From the NCBI GenBank assembly GCA_029882355.1, contig JAOUKV010000008.1, forward strand, positions 1-64,000: DNA of 64,000 nucleotides, read 5' to 3'. The notes below the pieces were generated by a model. It was not told where the DNA came from. It worked only from the letters and a program-made list of their open reading frames with translations, and ran no database searches. The position numbers and the translations under genes are program-made. Below are positions 8,465 through 18,046 of this stretch, in pieces (position 1 is the first letter of the stretch; every line of letters begins with the position of its first letter). Origin of the DNA: Gammaproteobacteria bacterium. GTDB taxonomy: Bacteria > Pseudomonadota > Gammaproteobacteria > SZUA-229.

Positions 8465-9148
8465 TTATTGCGGCGCGAGAATCCCATCTTCAAGCGTATA
8501 AATTCGACTCATACGCTCAGCAATCTGTAAGTCGTGGGTGACGATCACTAACGCGGTTTTATAACTTTGATTGAGTTCTATGATGAGCTCTATAGCCTGC
8601 TCAGCATTTTTTTTATCTAAATTACCCGTAGGTTCATCAGCCAGTACACAGTCAGGACGATGAATCAGGGCACGAGCAATTGCTGCACGTTGACGCTCAC
8701 CCCCTGATAATTCGCTGGGTTTGTGGTGCAGGCGGTGTGATAAACCGACTTCGCCCAGTATGGCTTCTGATCGCTGGCTGGCTATTTCTGGAGAGATGCC
8801 ACCAATCAACAATGGCATAGCAGCATTCTCAAGCGCCGTGAACTCGGGTAACAAATGATGAAACTGATAGATAAAACCGAGGTGCCTGTTACGGATAGTG
8901 CAACGCGTTTTTTCACTGTGTTTGGCGATATCATCACCGTTCAGCAACACCTTTCCTGACGTCGGTTCATCCAGACCACCCAGAGAATTAAGCAAGGTGG
9001 TTTTACCTGAACCTGATGAACCAATAATGGCGACAGTTTCACCGTGGTGCAGATGTAAATCAATGTCCGACAAGACATGCAGCGCATCGCCACTGCCCTC
9101 TTGATACATCTTACCTAAACCAATGGCTTCAAGACTAAAATCACTCAT
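8465..9148 (-). CDS. lolD: Lipoprotein-releasing ABC transporter ATPase LolD
   Basis: LolD powers release of outer-membrane lipoproteins from the inner membrane to LolA. The sequence has Walker A GSSGSGKTTL, signature LSGGERQR, Walker B CVLADEPTGNLD and the H-loop in VIVTHD. I start at the ATG at 9148 (MSDFSLEA) rather than 21 codons upstream: this ATG overlaps the permease stop in ATGAGTGA, the usual translational coupling, and gives the normal family length of about 227 aa. It is directly downstream of, and surely co-transcribed with, the permease gene. Confidence 0.95.
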   Translation of the reverse strand: MSDFSLEAIGLGKMYQEGSGDALHVLSDIDLHLHHGETVAIIGSSGSGKTTLLNSLGGLDEPTSGKVLLNGDDIAKHSEKTRCTIRNRHLGFIYQFHHLLPEFTALENAAMPLLIGGISPEIASQRSEAILGEVGLSHRLHHKPSELSGGERQRAAIARALIHRPDCVLADEPTGNLDKKNAEQAIELIIELNQSYKTALVIVTHDLQIAERMSRIYTLEDGILAPQ

Positions 9149-10388
9149 AGCGTAATGCCTCAGCAGGTAAGATTTTCGAAGCTCGCCATGCTGGATAGAT
9201 GGTTGCAGCAATAGTGATTAAAAATGCGGATACAGCATAAGTAATAACTTCATCGGCTTTGACATCGGCGACAACGTCGCTGATGTAATAAACATCCGAG
9301 GGAAGAAAATCAGTATTAAAAACCTGCTCAAACCAACTCACAATTTCGAAAACATTCAGTGCTGTCGGCACACCAGCAGCAACACCAATCAGAGTTCCAA
9401 ACAGTCCAATAACCGCACCCTGAATCATAAAAATAGCCATAACACTACGAGGTGTGATGCCCAGCGCCCGTAAGATAGCAATGTCCGATTCTTTATCATT
9501 AACCGACATCATCAGGGTCGAAACAATATTTAGTGCGGCAACGGCCACCACCATCAGCAAAATAATAAACATGACAGTTTTTTCAGTTCTCAGCGCACGG
9601 AAAAAATTAGTGTGTTGAGTAGTCCAGTCACGCACCCAGTGCTCCTCACCAAAAACATTATCCAGTCGCCGAGCAATTGTGGGAGCCTGAAAAAGATCGG
9701 TGAGTTTTAAACGTACACCATTAACCTTATCGTCATAACCAAACAGCGTGCCGGCATCATCAATATGCATATAAGACATTAGACTATCAAACTGATGCAT
9801 GCCGACTTCAAAAACACCAACCACCTCGAAACGCCTCAAACGCGGCATCACACCCACAGCAGTGATCATTGCCTGAGGAGTAATTAATGTGATGCGATCG
9901 CCCTCATAAACACCAAGTGAGCGGGCAAGTTCACTACCAAGAATAATGCCAAATTCACCAGGCTTAAGATCGCTTAATTTACCGGAAACCATTTTACTGG
10001 CAATACTTGAAACATCACCTTCCAACTCTGGCCGAATACCTCGCACTCCAGATCCGCTGACACGCTTTCCATTGGTTAACATCACCTCCTTTTGTATATA
10101 AGGTGCCGTAGCGACAACGCCCTCTTCCTGAGCGGCTTTATCTGAAACCGCCTGCCAGTCAGAGATAGTGCCATCGAAGCCAGTGATAGTGGCATGAGAG
10201 GTCATGCTCAAGGTGCGATTACGTAATTCATTGCCAAAGCCATTCATTACAGATAAAACTACAATCAGTGCAAAAACACCGAGTGCAACTCCAGCAATCG
10301 AGATAAACGCAATGAAGGAGACAAAATGATTTTTGCGTTTGGCACGTGTATAGCGCAGACCGATAAAAATTTCTTTAGGTAAAAACAT
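9141..10388 (-). CDS. lolC: Lipoprotein-releasing ABC transporter permease, LolC/LolE family (LolF-like arrangement)
   Basis: This is an inner-membrane permease of the Lol exporter, 415 aa. The N-terminal helix with FISIAGVALGVFALIVVLSVMNGF is characteristic of LolC/E, followed by a large periplasmic domain. Three C-terminal membrane segments include VMFIILLMVVAVAALNIVSTL and AIFMIQGAVIGLFGTLIGV. Only one permease gene accompanies lolD here, unlike the lolC-lolD-lolE order of E. coli. Either a second copy lies elsewhere, or this is the single-permease LolF type that forms a homodimer. The assignment to the family is secure; the letter is not. Confidence 0.92.
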   Translation of the reverse strand: MFLPKEIFIGLRYTRAKRKNHFVSFIAFISIAGVALGVFALIVVLSVMNGFGNELRNRTLSMTSHATITGFDGTISDWQAVSDKAAQEEGVVATAPYIQKEVMLTNGKRVSGSGVRGIRPELEGDVSSIASKMVSGKLSDLKPGEFGIILGSELARSLGVYEGDRITLITPQAMITAVGVMPRLRRFEVVGVFEVGMHQFDSLMSYMHIDDAGTLFGYDDKVNGVRLKLTDLFQAPTIARRLDNVFGEEHWVRDWTTQHTNFFRALRTEKTVMFIILLMVVAVAALNIVSTLMMSVNDKESDIAILRALGITPRSVMAIFMIQGAVIGLFGTLIGVAAGVPTALNVFEIVSWFEQVFNTDFLPSDVYYISDVVADVKADEVITYAVSAFLITIAATIYPAWRASKILPAEALRYE

Positions 10389-10468
10389 GGGCGGATTTAA
10401 TCAGGAATGACAAGATAATGCTATGCAATCGAGATTACTAATGGAAATCTTTGATAATTAACGTCTAT

Positions 10469-11413
10469 TTATTCTATCTGGACTGATTGAGGCAGGACAA
10501 TGATCTCAACACGACGGTTTTGTTGTCGACCTGATTCTGTGTCATTCGTTGAAACAGGCCGTTGTTCACCATATCCTACGGCTTTAATTTTTGTCTGGAT
10601 TTGAGGCAAGTGCTGTGAAAGGTATTCTGCAACGGCATTGGCACGTTGCTGTGAAAGTTCCATATTATAATCATCAGTACCTCTATCGTCGGTGTGCCCG
10701 TCTACCGTGATGGTAGATTGTGTATAGGCCGTTATTTTTGCTATAACTTCATCCAGCCTGATCACTGACTCACTACTTAGTTGGGATTGGTTGAAGGCAA
10801 AAATCACACCACTATCCAGTGTCAGGCTTAGAGCTGAGCCAATAGCACCGATGGCATCAATATCCGAACCGGGTGATCCTCGACCACAATGTTGTTTTAA
10901 ATCAGTCAGTCTGAGATAGCGAAAGCTATCAAATCTTTGTGAATAGGCTGCAATATCAACATCAGCGTGACCACCACTGATTTCCCCAACCATAATCCAA
11001 TTTTTATTATCAGGCGATATTTCAAGCTGTGTTGGCTCTATCGCTGTTCCGACTTCAAAGATATGTAAATCTGGACCCTGAATATCAGTTAAAACATTAT
11101 CATTGAACTTAACCACCAGTACGCCGCCACAACCCAGGCTCAAATAACCTTCGCCTGTACGATGTTGATAGTCAGGAGTTGATAAGGCGTTGGTAGCATT
11201 ACGATGCTTCGCTTTAAGCGGTGCTGGATCACCCGCATGGTAATAAATTACCTCATCGGCAAATGAAATATCGCCTAAAGGAAAACGAACCTCACTGCCA
11301 TGTCCATCTGAATAAAATGTAGAATTGACTGCTGCTTGCTGCTGCGCCGTTGCATAAGATGCGGTTAATAGCAGTAGAGGAAAAATAAAATTTAGATAGC
11401 TGTATTTACGCAT
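10469..11413 (-). CDS. Exported protein with C-terminal OmpA peptidoglycan-binding domain
   Basis: The protein of about 314 aa has a signal peptide (MRKYSYLNFIFPLLLLTASY...ATA). A beta-rich N-terminal domain of about 170 residues (DISFADEVIYYHAG, LGCGGVLVVKFNDN, DLHIFEVG) follows, then a complete OmpA-like domain with TITVDGHTDDRGTDDYNMEL, LSQQRANAVAEYL and GRQQNRRVEIIVLP. The C-terminal domain should hold peptidoglycan. The N-terminal part resembles the lectin- or discoidin-like module often seen in bacterial surface proteins. I choose the ATG at 11413 because a GGATG sequence precedes it and it starts directly with the signal peptide. Confidence 0.85.
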   Translation of the reverse strand: MRKYSYLNFIFPLLLLTASYATAQQQAAVNSTFYSDGHGSEVRFPLGDISFADEVIYYHAGDPAPLKAKHRNATNALSTPDYQHRTGEGYLSLGCGGVLVVKFNDNVLTDIQGPDLHIFEVGTAIEPTQLEISPDNKNWIMVGEISGGHADVDIAAYSQRFDSFRYLRLTDLKQHCGRGSPGSDIDAIGAIGSALSLTLDSGVIFAFNQSQLSSESVIRLDEVIAKITAYTQSTITVDGHTDDRGTDDYNMELSQQRANAVAEYLSQHLPQIQTKIKAVGYGEQRPVSTNDTESGRQQNRRVEIIVLPQSVQIE

Positions 11414-11489
11414 ATTTTCATCCATGAATAATGTTTTTGAAGTTTTATAATAAAACAGTTGCAGCAATATGTCTTGTTTAAATAGGAAA

Positions 11490-12632
11490 TTACTGAATTC
11501 GCTGAATCGTCCACAATAGACCTGTGATTGATATCAACACTGATCCAGGAATGATAATCCTTTTCCGATACCAGTGTTTATGACGAAACCAGAAACCGAC
11601 TATCGCAAATGCAATTGCAATAACAGTGAGCTGAGCCAGCTCGACACCAACATTGAAACTAATCAGGGCTGTCGCAAAGTCATCTTCAGGTAGTCCAAAA
11701 TCATTAAGCACACCGGCAAAACCCAGGCCGTGCAATAGACCAAAAAGAAAAACTAAAACAAGTCGACTTTTATGCAGTGACTTGTGAACAATATTTTCTA
11801 TTCCAATATACGCAATGGATAGCGCGATTAAGGGCTCAACGATGTTCGCTGGCAAACTAATCACACCATTCATCGACAAACCCAATGTAATAGTATGCGC
11901 TAAAGTAAACATGGTTACCTGCCATAACAAAGGCTTAAGTCTCACGCTTAGAAGAAAGATACCCAGAATAAACAATAAATGATCTGTACCTTTGGGAATA
12001 ATGTGCTCAAAGCCAACCGCTATATAGGATCCGATCACTGCAGTTAATGAACGCTTGGCAAATACCTCCTGCATGGAAAATAGCTCACTCGCCTGATCTT
12101 TGCGTAACCACTGCCATTCTGACCAGTGCCATTGTTCATTGGCCTCATCAATCTGCCTGACCCTGACCGCGTTATCACCAAAACGTGCCGGGTAATACCA
12201 TTCTAACTCTCGGCTACTGGTTAATATTTGACCACTTAAGTTAATGATGCTGATACGAGGTACTTTGGTATAACCGGGTTCGGGTATGGTCACTGTGTTG
12301 ACAGACAAAGTAACTTTACCGGCCTCAGTCTTGAGAAAGAGACTATCGAGCATCTCCTGATGAAATGTAGAGAATTCTTTATCCAGTTCAGCAGGCGACA
12401 TGGCTCGAAGAACATCGTAGTCGTCAGCGGTGGGTGCATCTTTGGTGTTTTTATATTGTGCATTAATACCGGTGAGCAAGGCTTCGATGCTGGCTCGTAT
12501 CTCGATATCAACCTTGCCACTGCTATGGATATTGATTTCAACCAATGCTGGTTTGACCACATCGGCCAGAGCTGGATTAAGACAAAATGAATAGATAACT
12601 AAGCTGAGTAAAATTTTATGAATAAACTGCAA
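11490..12632 (-). CDS. HupE/UreJ-type membrane protein with periplasmic N-terminal domain
   Basis: A signal peptide (KILLSLVIYSFCLNPALA) and a soluble region of about 180 residues precede a C-terminal membrane domain of about seven segments. That domain shows the HupE/UreJ-2 pattern: GFEHIIPKGTDHLLFILGIF, FTLAHTITLGLS, and LFGLLHGLGFAGVL. Conserved histidines in these helices suggest metal (nickel or cobalt) handling, which is inference from the family. The reading frame opens with TTG at 12632 and no good ribosome-binding site, so the exact start is uncertain. Its C-terminus lies 76 bp upstream of the start of the OmpA-domain gene, so the two may be co-transcribed. It is divergent from soxB. 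Confidence 0.8.
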   Translation of the reverse strand: MQFIHKILLSLVIYSFCLNPALADVVKPALVEINIHSSGKVDIEIRASIEALLTGINAQYKNTKDAPTADDYDVLRAMSPAELDKEFSTFHQEMLDSLFLKTEAGKVTLSVNTVTIPEPGYTKVPRISIINLSGQILTSSRELEWYYPARFGDNAVRVRQIDEANEQWHWSEWQWLRKDQASELFSMQEVFAKRSLTAVIGSYIAVGFEHIIPKGTDHLLFILGIFLLSVRLKPLLWQVTMFTLAHTITLGLSMNGVISLPANIVEPLIALSIAYIGIENIVHKSLHKSRLVLVFLFGLLHGLGFAGVLNDFGLPEDDFATALISFNVGVELAQLTVIAIAFAIVGFWFRHKHWYRKRIIIPGSVLISITGLLWTIQRIQ

Positions 12633-12762
12633 GTTAAGGCGTCTCTAAGAAAGGATTAAAATTGTACGATTAACATAAATGGATTAGTATAAGCGTTTAT
12701 GTAAATGATTCTAAATCTCATCTTTAATTCTAAATATTACTCAACATTGAGGAGACATTTTT

Positions 12763-14673
12763 ATGTCGAAGATTAATCGACGCGATTTTCTAAAATTGCT
12801 AGGCATTACTGCAACCGCTGGTTCTCTCCCTGCTATTTATGGTTGTTCAGGTACCAGCCGCTCTGTCTTCGCTAAAGATCTTTACACCTTGCCGATGAAG
12901 GGCAACGCACGAATTCTACATATAACCGATGTGCATGGACAATTAAATCCCGTTTATTTCCGTGAACCTAATGTCAATCTAGGTGTGGGCGATGCTTTTG
13001 GTCGCCCGCCTCACGTTGTAGGTCCCAAATTCCTCGAAACAATGAAATTCAAACCTGCCACAGCAGAATCTTATGCTTACACTTATATGGATTTTGAAAG
13101 TAGCGCAAAGAAATATGGCCGTATGGGTGGATTTGCCCACATAAAAACCCTGCTCGACAGTCTGCGTCAACAGGCGGGGGGCAAAACCAACACCATTACG
13201 CTGGATGGTGGCGATCTGTGGCAAGGCTCTGGCACCTCTTTATGGACTCGTGGTGTGGACATGGTTGAAGCTTCCAATATTCTCGGTGTAGACGTCATGG
13301 TTGGTCACTGGGAGTTCACTTACAGAGAAAGAGAAGTGCTCAGCAATGTGGCCTTGTTCAAAGGTGATTTTATAGGACAAAACGTACGCGTTGAAGACGC
13401 CTCACTGATGGATGATGTTTATGGAGAATTGGTCGAAGAGTTTGATGGTAGAGGTCTTTATGATGAAGATGCCGGTTATGCCTTTCAGCCCTATGTGATA
13501 AAAAATGTGGGTGGTGCTCGTATTGCGGTGATTGGTCAGGCCTTCCCCCGTACCGGTAACGCCAACCCCAAAGAGTTTTTCCCGGACTGGTCATTTGGTA
13601 TTCGTGAAGACGACATGATTGAGCTGGTCAATACCATTAGAGAAGAAGAAAAACCTGATGCCATCGTACTACTTTCACATAACGGTATGGATGTTGATAT
13701 AAAAATGGCCGAGAACGTTCCCGGTCTGAATGCGATATTTGGTGGTCATACACACGATGGTATCCCTCAGCCAATTAAAGTTAAAAATATAGAAGGTAAT
13801 ACCTGCCTGGTCACCAATGCGGGTTCGAACGGCAAATTCATTGGCGTCATGGATTTCGATATTCAGGATGGCAAAGTCAAAGAAATGCATTATCAAATGT
13901 TACCTGTGTTTGCAGATGCCTTACCAGCAGATAAAGAAATGCAGGCTTATATCGACCAGATGCGTAATACAAAATACGACAAGAACATTATTGAAAGTCG
14001 TGTCAAAGAACATTTCTATCTTGATAGCCGCCTGGGCAAAACCTTCAAAGAGATTCTCGATGAGAAGCTGGCCATTGCCGATCGCCTGCTCTATCGACGT
14101 GGTAATTTCATGGGCACCTGGGATCAGATTTTATGTAATGCACTTCGAGAAGAATATGATGCCGATATTGCTATGTCTGCGGGTGTACGCTGGGGAACCA
14201 GCACATTAAAAGGCGACTGGATCACCATGGAAGATTTGATGACGCAATGTTCTTTAACTTACGGAGAAACTTATGTCACCGAAATGACCGGCCATGACCT
14301 GCTCAATACCATCGAGCAAGTTGCTGATAATTTGTTCGATCCAGACCCCTATTTGCAATCGGGTGGTGACATGGTTCGCCTGGGTGGGCTTGACTACACC
14401 ATCGATCCATCACAAAAACTTTATGAGCGCATTACCGATGCACGTCTGGATAACGGCCATCTCATAGAAGCCGATAAAACTTACAAAGTAGCAGGCTGGG
14501 CAACCGTTGGTAAAGCTCCTGATGGCCGCTTAATGTGGGACGTGGTTCGAGATTACATCATCAAGAATAAAGGTAAAGACAACATTCTTAAGCTTGATAA
14601 GATCAATCATCCAAAACTACTTGGTGTATCAAGCAATCCTGGAATAGCTGATTATCCGGGTGAAGTTGGCTAA
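12763..14673 (+). CDS. soxB: Thiosulfohydrolase SoxB
   Basis: SoxB is the periplasmic dimanganese enzyme that hydrolyses sulfate off the SoxYZ-bound cysteine-S-thiosulfonate during thiosulfate oxidation. A Tat signal is present (NRRDFLKLLG). The metal ligands of the 5'-nucleotidase-like fold appear in order: TDVHGQ (~55), DGGDLWQGSGTSLWTRG (~147), GHWEFTY (~180, the SoxB variant of the family GNHEF), LSHNGMDVD (~305) and GGHTHDG (~327). Residue spacing and the 636-aa length fit a slightly long SoxB. GAGGAGA precedes the ATG. No soxXYZA genes are adjacent, as in sulfur oxidisers with scattered sox genes. Confidence 0.95.
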   Translation: MSKINRRDFLKLLGITATAGSLPAIYGCSGTSRSVFAKDLYTLPMKGNARILHITDVHGQLNPVYFREPNVNLGVGDAFGRPPHVVGPKFLETMKFKPATAESYAYTYMDFESSAKKYGRMGGFAHIKTLLDSLRQQAGGKTNTITLDGGDLWQGSGTSLWTRGVDMVEASNILGVDVMVGHWEFTYREREVLSNVALFKGDFIGQNVRVEDASLMDDVYGELVEEFDGRGLYDEDAGYAFQPYVIKNVGGARIAVIGQAFPRTGNANPKEFFPDWSFGIREDDMIELVNTIREEEKPDAIVLLSHNGMDVDIKMAENVPGLNAIFGGHTHDGIPQPIKVKNIEGNTCLVTNAGSNGKFIGVMDFDIQDGKVKEMHYQMLPVFADALPADKEMQAYIDQMRNTKYDKNIIESRVKEHFYLDSRLGKTFKEILDEKLAIADRLLYRRGNFMGTWDQILCNALREEYDADIAMSAGVRWGTSTLKGDWITMEDLMTQCSLTYGETYVTEMTGHDLLNTIEQVADNLFDPDPYLQSGGDMVRLGGLDYTIDPSQKLYERITDARLDNGHLIEADKTYKVAGWATVGKAPDGRLMWDVVRDYIIKNKGKDNILKLDKINHPKLLGVSSNPGIADYPGEVG

Positions 14674-14701
14674 AACACCAAACTTCATTCGATTTAAAGA
14701 G

Positions 14702-14730
14702 GCCTCGCAATATTGCGAGGCTTTTTTTTG
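14702..14730 (+). terminator. Rho-independent terminator of soxB
   Basis: GCCTCGCAAT / ATTGCGAGGC form a near-perfect stem immediately followed by eight T residues, 28 bp after the soxB stop. Confidence 0.93.
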
Positions 14731-14828
14731 ATAATTGAATTTAGATAAATTAAGCCATGTTTAAGGTTGTGATATGAAAATGGCTCAAATAATTTATGTA
14801 AGAACAGATACACCAATACTGGACAGAT

Positions 14829-16433
14829 GTGAATATTACTTCAATTAACACTCCCGAAATAACAAACACTAAACTTATTCTCCTTGTCTCATCATTTTTG
14901 ATGATCTTTGGTAATATCTCATTTTTCTCAAATGTAGTAGATGTCTATCCCATCAATTTTAAAAACAGCCTGTTTATAATCTCGCTGTTAATTGTTTTTG
15001 GCGGTTCACTGATTTTATTATTAGCGCTTATTTGCCACAAACACACCATAAAACCGATATTAATTACTACCCTGATAGTTTCATCTTCGGTGAGTTACTT
15101 CATGGATAGTTATAACGTAGTTATCGATGACTCAATGATTCGCAATCTCGTGAACACCAATATGGCTGAATCTTTAGATTTGGTTTCGTTAAAAATGATT
15201 TTATATGTCTTATTTTTAGGTGTTGCCCCTTCCTTGCTTATCTACAAAGTGAATATAGTTAGTCATGGAATTAAGAGACAAATTCTCTCAACGATTAAAC
15301 TATCGCTATTATCGCTTACATCGATAATCCTGATCATTGTTATTTTTGGAAATTTCTATGCCTCATTCTTCCGAGAACATAAATCGTTACGCTATTATGC
15401 TAATCCAAGTTTTTACATATATTCTTCCATTAAGTACATTAACAGCCTTACTGTAAGAAATAACCAGCCATTAATACTGTTAGGTACAGATGCAATTACA
15501 CCCGTTACAGATGCGGATAGAGAGCTGGTTATATTTGTATTAGGCGAGACAGCAAGAGCAGATAGGTTTTCACTAAATGGTTACCAAAGAGAAACGAACC
15601 CATTATTAAAAAAAGAAGATGTTATCAGTTTTTCTAACTTCTGGTCTTGCGGCACTTCGACGGCTGATTCAGTGCCATGTATTTTTTCAATCTTAAATAA
15701 GGATGATTATAGCGTATCAGAAGCAAATAAAAGTGAAAACCTTATTGATGTATTGTCACATGCTAAAGTTAATGAATTATGGTTAGACAATAACTCTGAT
15801 TCAAAAGGTGTTGCCCTGAGAATTCGGCACATGGACTACAGGACGCCTGCTAATAATCCTGTCTGTGATATCGAGTGTAGAGATGAGGGAATGCTAGCTA
15901 ATCTTCAAACCTATATTAATGAACATGACAAAGGTGATATTTTTATTGTTCTACACCAAATGGGAAATCATGGCCCAGCCTATTACAAAAGGTATACAAA
16001 AGAATTTGAAATATTTATACCTACCTGTAATACCAATCAGTTAGAAGACTGTAGCAAAGAAGAAATTGATAATACCTATGACAATGCTATTTTATATACA
16101 GATTACTTTTTATCGAAAGTGATTAACCTGCTAAAAGATAACGATGAGAACTTTGAAACTGCGATGCTTTACGTCAGTGATCACGGTGAATCTTTGGGCG
16201 AGAATGGTATTTACCTACATGGCATGCCTAAGTTTATCGCGCCCGATGCGCAATTACATGTACCCGCTATTATGTGGTTCGGAAGTGGTTTCAATGATCC
16301 AGAGATAGCTAATCTTCATAATAAGAAAAACAACCTATACTCACATGATAATATTTTTCATACGATACTAGGTTTAATGGAAATGGAAACATCGACCTAC
16401 AACAAACAGATGGATATCGTTCACGTTAATTAA
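14829..16433 (+). CDS. eptA: Lipid A phosphoethanolamine transferase, EptA-like
   Basis: This inner-membrane enzyme family transfers phosphoethanolamine to lipid A or another surface glycan; related members confer polymyxin resistance. Five N-terminal membrane segments (residues ~15-180) precede a periplasmic alkaline-phosphatase-like domain. That domain has FVLGETARADRFSLNGY, the nucleophile threonine in CGTSTADSVPC, LHQMGNHGP and YVSDHGESLGENG. The start is GTG at 14829 with a weak GGA upstream; the next in-frame ATG would cut the first membrane helix. The gene is visibly AT-richer than soxB and msrP, hinting at transfer. Its stop overlaps the msrQ stop on the other strand. Confidence 0.9.
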   Translation: MNITSINTPEITNTKLILLVSSFLMIFGNISFFSNVVDVYPINFKNSLFIISLLIVFGGSLILLLALICHKHTIKPILITTLIVSSSVSYFMDSYNVVIDDSMIRNLVNTNMAESLDLVSLKMILYVLFLGVAPSLLIYKVNIVSHGIKRQILSTIKLSLLSLTSIILIIVIFGNFYASFFREHKSLRYYANPSFYIYSSIKYINSLTVRNNQPLILLGTDAITPVTDADRELVIFVLGETARADRFSLNGYQRETNPLLKKEDVISFSNFWSCGTSTADSVPCIFSILNKDDYSVSEANKSENLIDVLSHAKVNELWLDNNSDSKGVALRIRHMDYRTPANNPVCDIECRDEGMLANLQTYINEHDKGDIFIVLHQMGNHGPAYYKRYTKEFEIFIPTCNTNQLEDCSKEEIDNTYDNAILYTDYFLSKVINLLKDNDENFETAMLYVSDHGESLGENGIYLHGMPKFIAPDAQLHVPAIMWFGSGFNDPEIANLHNKKNNLYSHDNIFHTILGLMEMETSTYNKQMDIVHVN

Positions 16434-17037
16434 TGCTCCGTGTATTTCTTTGGATATATGTTCTGTACACCAGTAGAAGTAAAAGTATGAGAAAATAAAC
16501 AACGGGCTGAAGATAGTCCGCTTTCACCAACCAGGTAAAATGAAGCACGCCCAATACCGCAATAACATAAATAAGCTTATGTAAAACCAACCAGTTCTTT
16601 TTAAGCCGACGTATCATTATTTTGTTAGACGTCAGCGCTAGCGGTATCAATAAAACAAAAGCAGCAAAACCGATGGTTATAAATGGTCGTTTGACAACAT
16701 CTTTAACAATCTCAGACCAGTTAAAATACTGATCAAACCAGATATAAGTTATAAAATGCATGACTGCATAAAAGAACACAAACAAACCAAGCATCCTTCT
16801 TAATTTGATCAACCATGGCAAATTTAATATTTTCCTTGCCGGTGTAATCGATAAGGTAATCAAAAGAAAGCGTAACACCCACTCCCCTGTTTCGCGTGTC
16901 ATGACCTCAACGGGGTTTGCACCCAGCGTGTCATTTATCGCACCCCAAACTAACCATACCAGTGGAACCAGGCAAATAATAAATAGAACTGGTTTGATAA
17001 CATAACTGACGGCGCTAGCTGATGGTGTTACAGACAT
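16426..17037 (-). CDS. msrQ: MsrQ, heme-binding membrane subunit of the MsrPQ methionine sulfoxide reductase
   Basis: MsrQ passes electrons from the quinone pool to periplasmic MsrP. The protein of about 203 aa has six hydrophobic segments and the heme-ligand histidines in AVMHFITYIW, VLHKLIYV and VLHFTWLV, with the family start pattern VKPVLF..LVPLVWLVW. I start at the ATG at 17037 (MSVTPSAS), one base after the msrP stop, instead of far upstream inside msrP. Its stop overlaps the convergent eptA stop by eight bases, so no terminator separates them. Confidence 0.93.
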   Translation of the reverse strand: MSVTPSASAVSYVIKPVLFIICLVPLVWLVWGAINDTLGANPVEVMTRETGEWVLRFLLITLSITPARKILNLPWLIKLRRMLGLFVFFYAVMHFITYIWFDQYFNWSEIVKDVVKRPFITIGFAAFVLLIPLALTSNKIMIRRLKKNWLVLHKLIYVIAVLGVLHFTWLVKADYLQPVVYFLILLLLLVYRTYIQRNTRSIN

Positions 17038-17038
17038 C

Positions 17039-17989
17039 TTAAAAATATTTTCGTAAATCCATACCAGTATAAAGCTGCGCAACCTGTTCACCATAACCAT
17101 TAAACATTTCAGTTTTAATCTTAGGCTTCCAGAATGGCTCACCAATACGACGCTCCGTACTCTGACTCCAGCGCGGATGATCAACCTCAGGATTAACGTT
17201 AGAATAAAACCCGTATTCTTTAGGTGCTAACTCATTCCATGTTGTGTTTGGCATGGTCTCAACAAAGCGAATTTTCACTATCGATTTTATGCTCTTGAAA
17301 CCATACTTCCACGGCACGACCAGACGAATCGGCGCTCCGTTCTGGTTAGGTAAAACATCGCCGTATAAACCCACAGCCATAATCGGCAAGGGATTCATGG
17401 CCTCATCAATTCGCAAGCCTTCAACATAAGGCCAGTTCAAAACACGGCGAGATTGTCCTGGCAAACGAGACTTATCCAGTAAGGTCGTAAACTCGACATA
17501 TTTTGCTTTTGAATTTGGCTCGAATTTTTTGAGCATGTCGGCGAGAGAAAACCCTACCCACGGAACTACCATCGACCAGCCTTCAACACAGCGCAATCTA
17601 TATATATACTCCTGCAAAGCATAGGGCTTGATAAAGTCTTCCAGATTAAACACACCCGGTTTATTACATTCACCTTCTACGGCAATACTCCATGGATTCG
17701 GATTAAACAATGAAGCATTTTTAGCTGGATCTGTTTTTGACGTGCCCAGTTCGTAAAAATTGTTATAACTCGTAATATCTTCTAATGAGGTTAATTTATC
17801 ATCTGCTTTGAATGCACTTTGTGGCAGATCAGGCCAACGCTTTGCCCAGGCTGGCAACATGGCGTCAGCACCAACTAACAAACTGCTGGCGAATACCTGT
17901 TTCATGAAGCGGCGACGATCCAGATAAACAGATTTAGGCGTAATTTCAGATGACTTTATATCAGAGGTTTTTTTTATGATTAGGGGCAT
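17039..17989 (-). CDS. msrP: MsrP, molybdenum-cofactor periplasmic methionine sulfoxide reductase
   Basis: MsrP repairs oxidised methionines in envelope proteins. A Tat signal is seen ([15 protein letters not shown]). The oxidoreductase molybdopterin domain has the cofactor-binding cysteine in [15 protein letters not shown] (about residue 134) and the motifs [21 protein letters not shown] and [11 protein letters not shown]. The C-terminus ends GMDLRKYF. Length 316 aa is usual. AGGAG lies before the ATG. It is coupled to msrQ downstream. Confidence 0.96.
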   Translation of the reverse strand: MPLIIKKTSDIKSSEITPKSVYLDRRRFMKQVFASSLLVGADAMLPAWAKRWPDLPQSAFKADDKLTSLEDITSYNNFYELGTSKTDPAKNASLFNPNPWSIAVEGECNKPGVFNLEDFIKPYALQEYIYRLRCVEGWSMVVPWVGFSLADMLKKFEPNSKAKYVEFTTLLDKSRLPGQSRRVLNWPYVEGLRIDEAMNPLPIMAVGLYGDVLPNQNGAPIRLVVPWKYGFKSIKSIVKIRFVETMPNTTWNELAPKEYGFYSNVNPEVDHPRWSQSTERRIGEPFWKPKIKTEMFNGYGEQVAQLYTGMDLRKYF

Positions 17990-18021
17990 GCTATCTCCTG
18001 TTGTTTATTAACAGACAATAG

Positions 18022-18046
18022 CAAATTAGAATGGTTCTATTCTAAC
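18022..18046 (-). terminator. Possible weak terminator at the purL stop
   Basis: TTAGAAT-ggttct-ATTCTAA is a hairpin that overlaps the purL stop codon, followed on the minus strand only by a short T-rich run. Weak support for termination; msrP begins 33 bp further on. Confidence 0.35.

Noticed and set aside
16426-17184. Extended msrQ start 49 codons upstream
   Set aside because: The extension lies entirely within msrP and has no ribosome-binding site; the ATG one base after the msrP stop gives the family-standard N-terminus.
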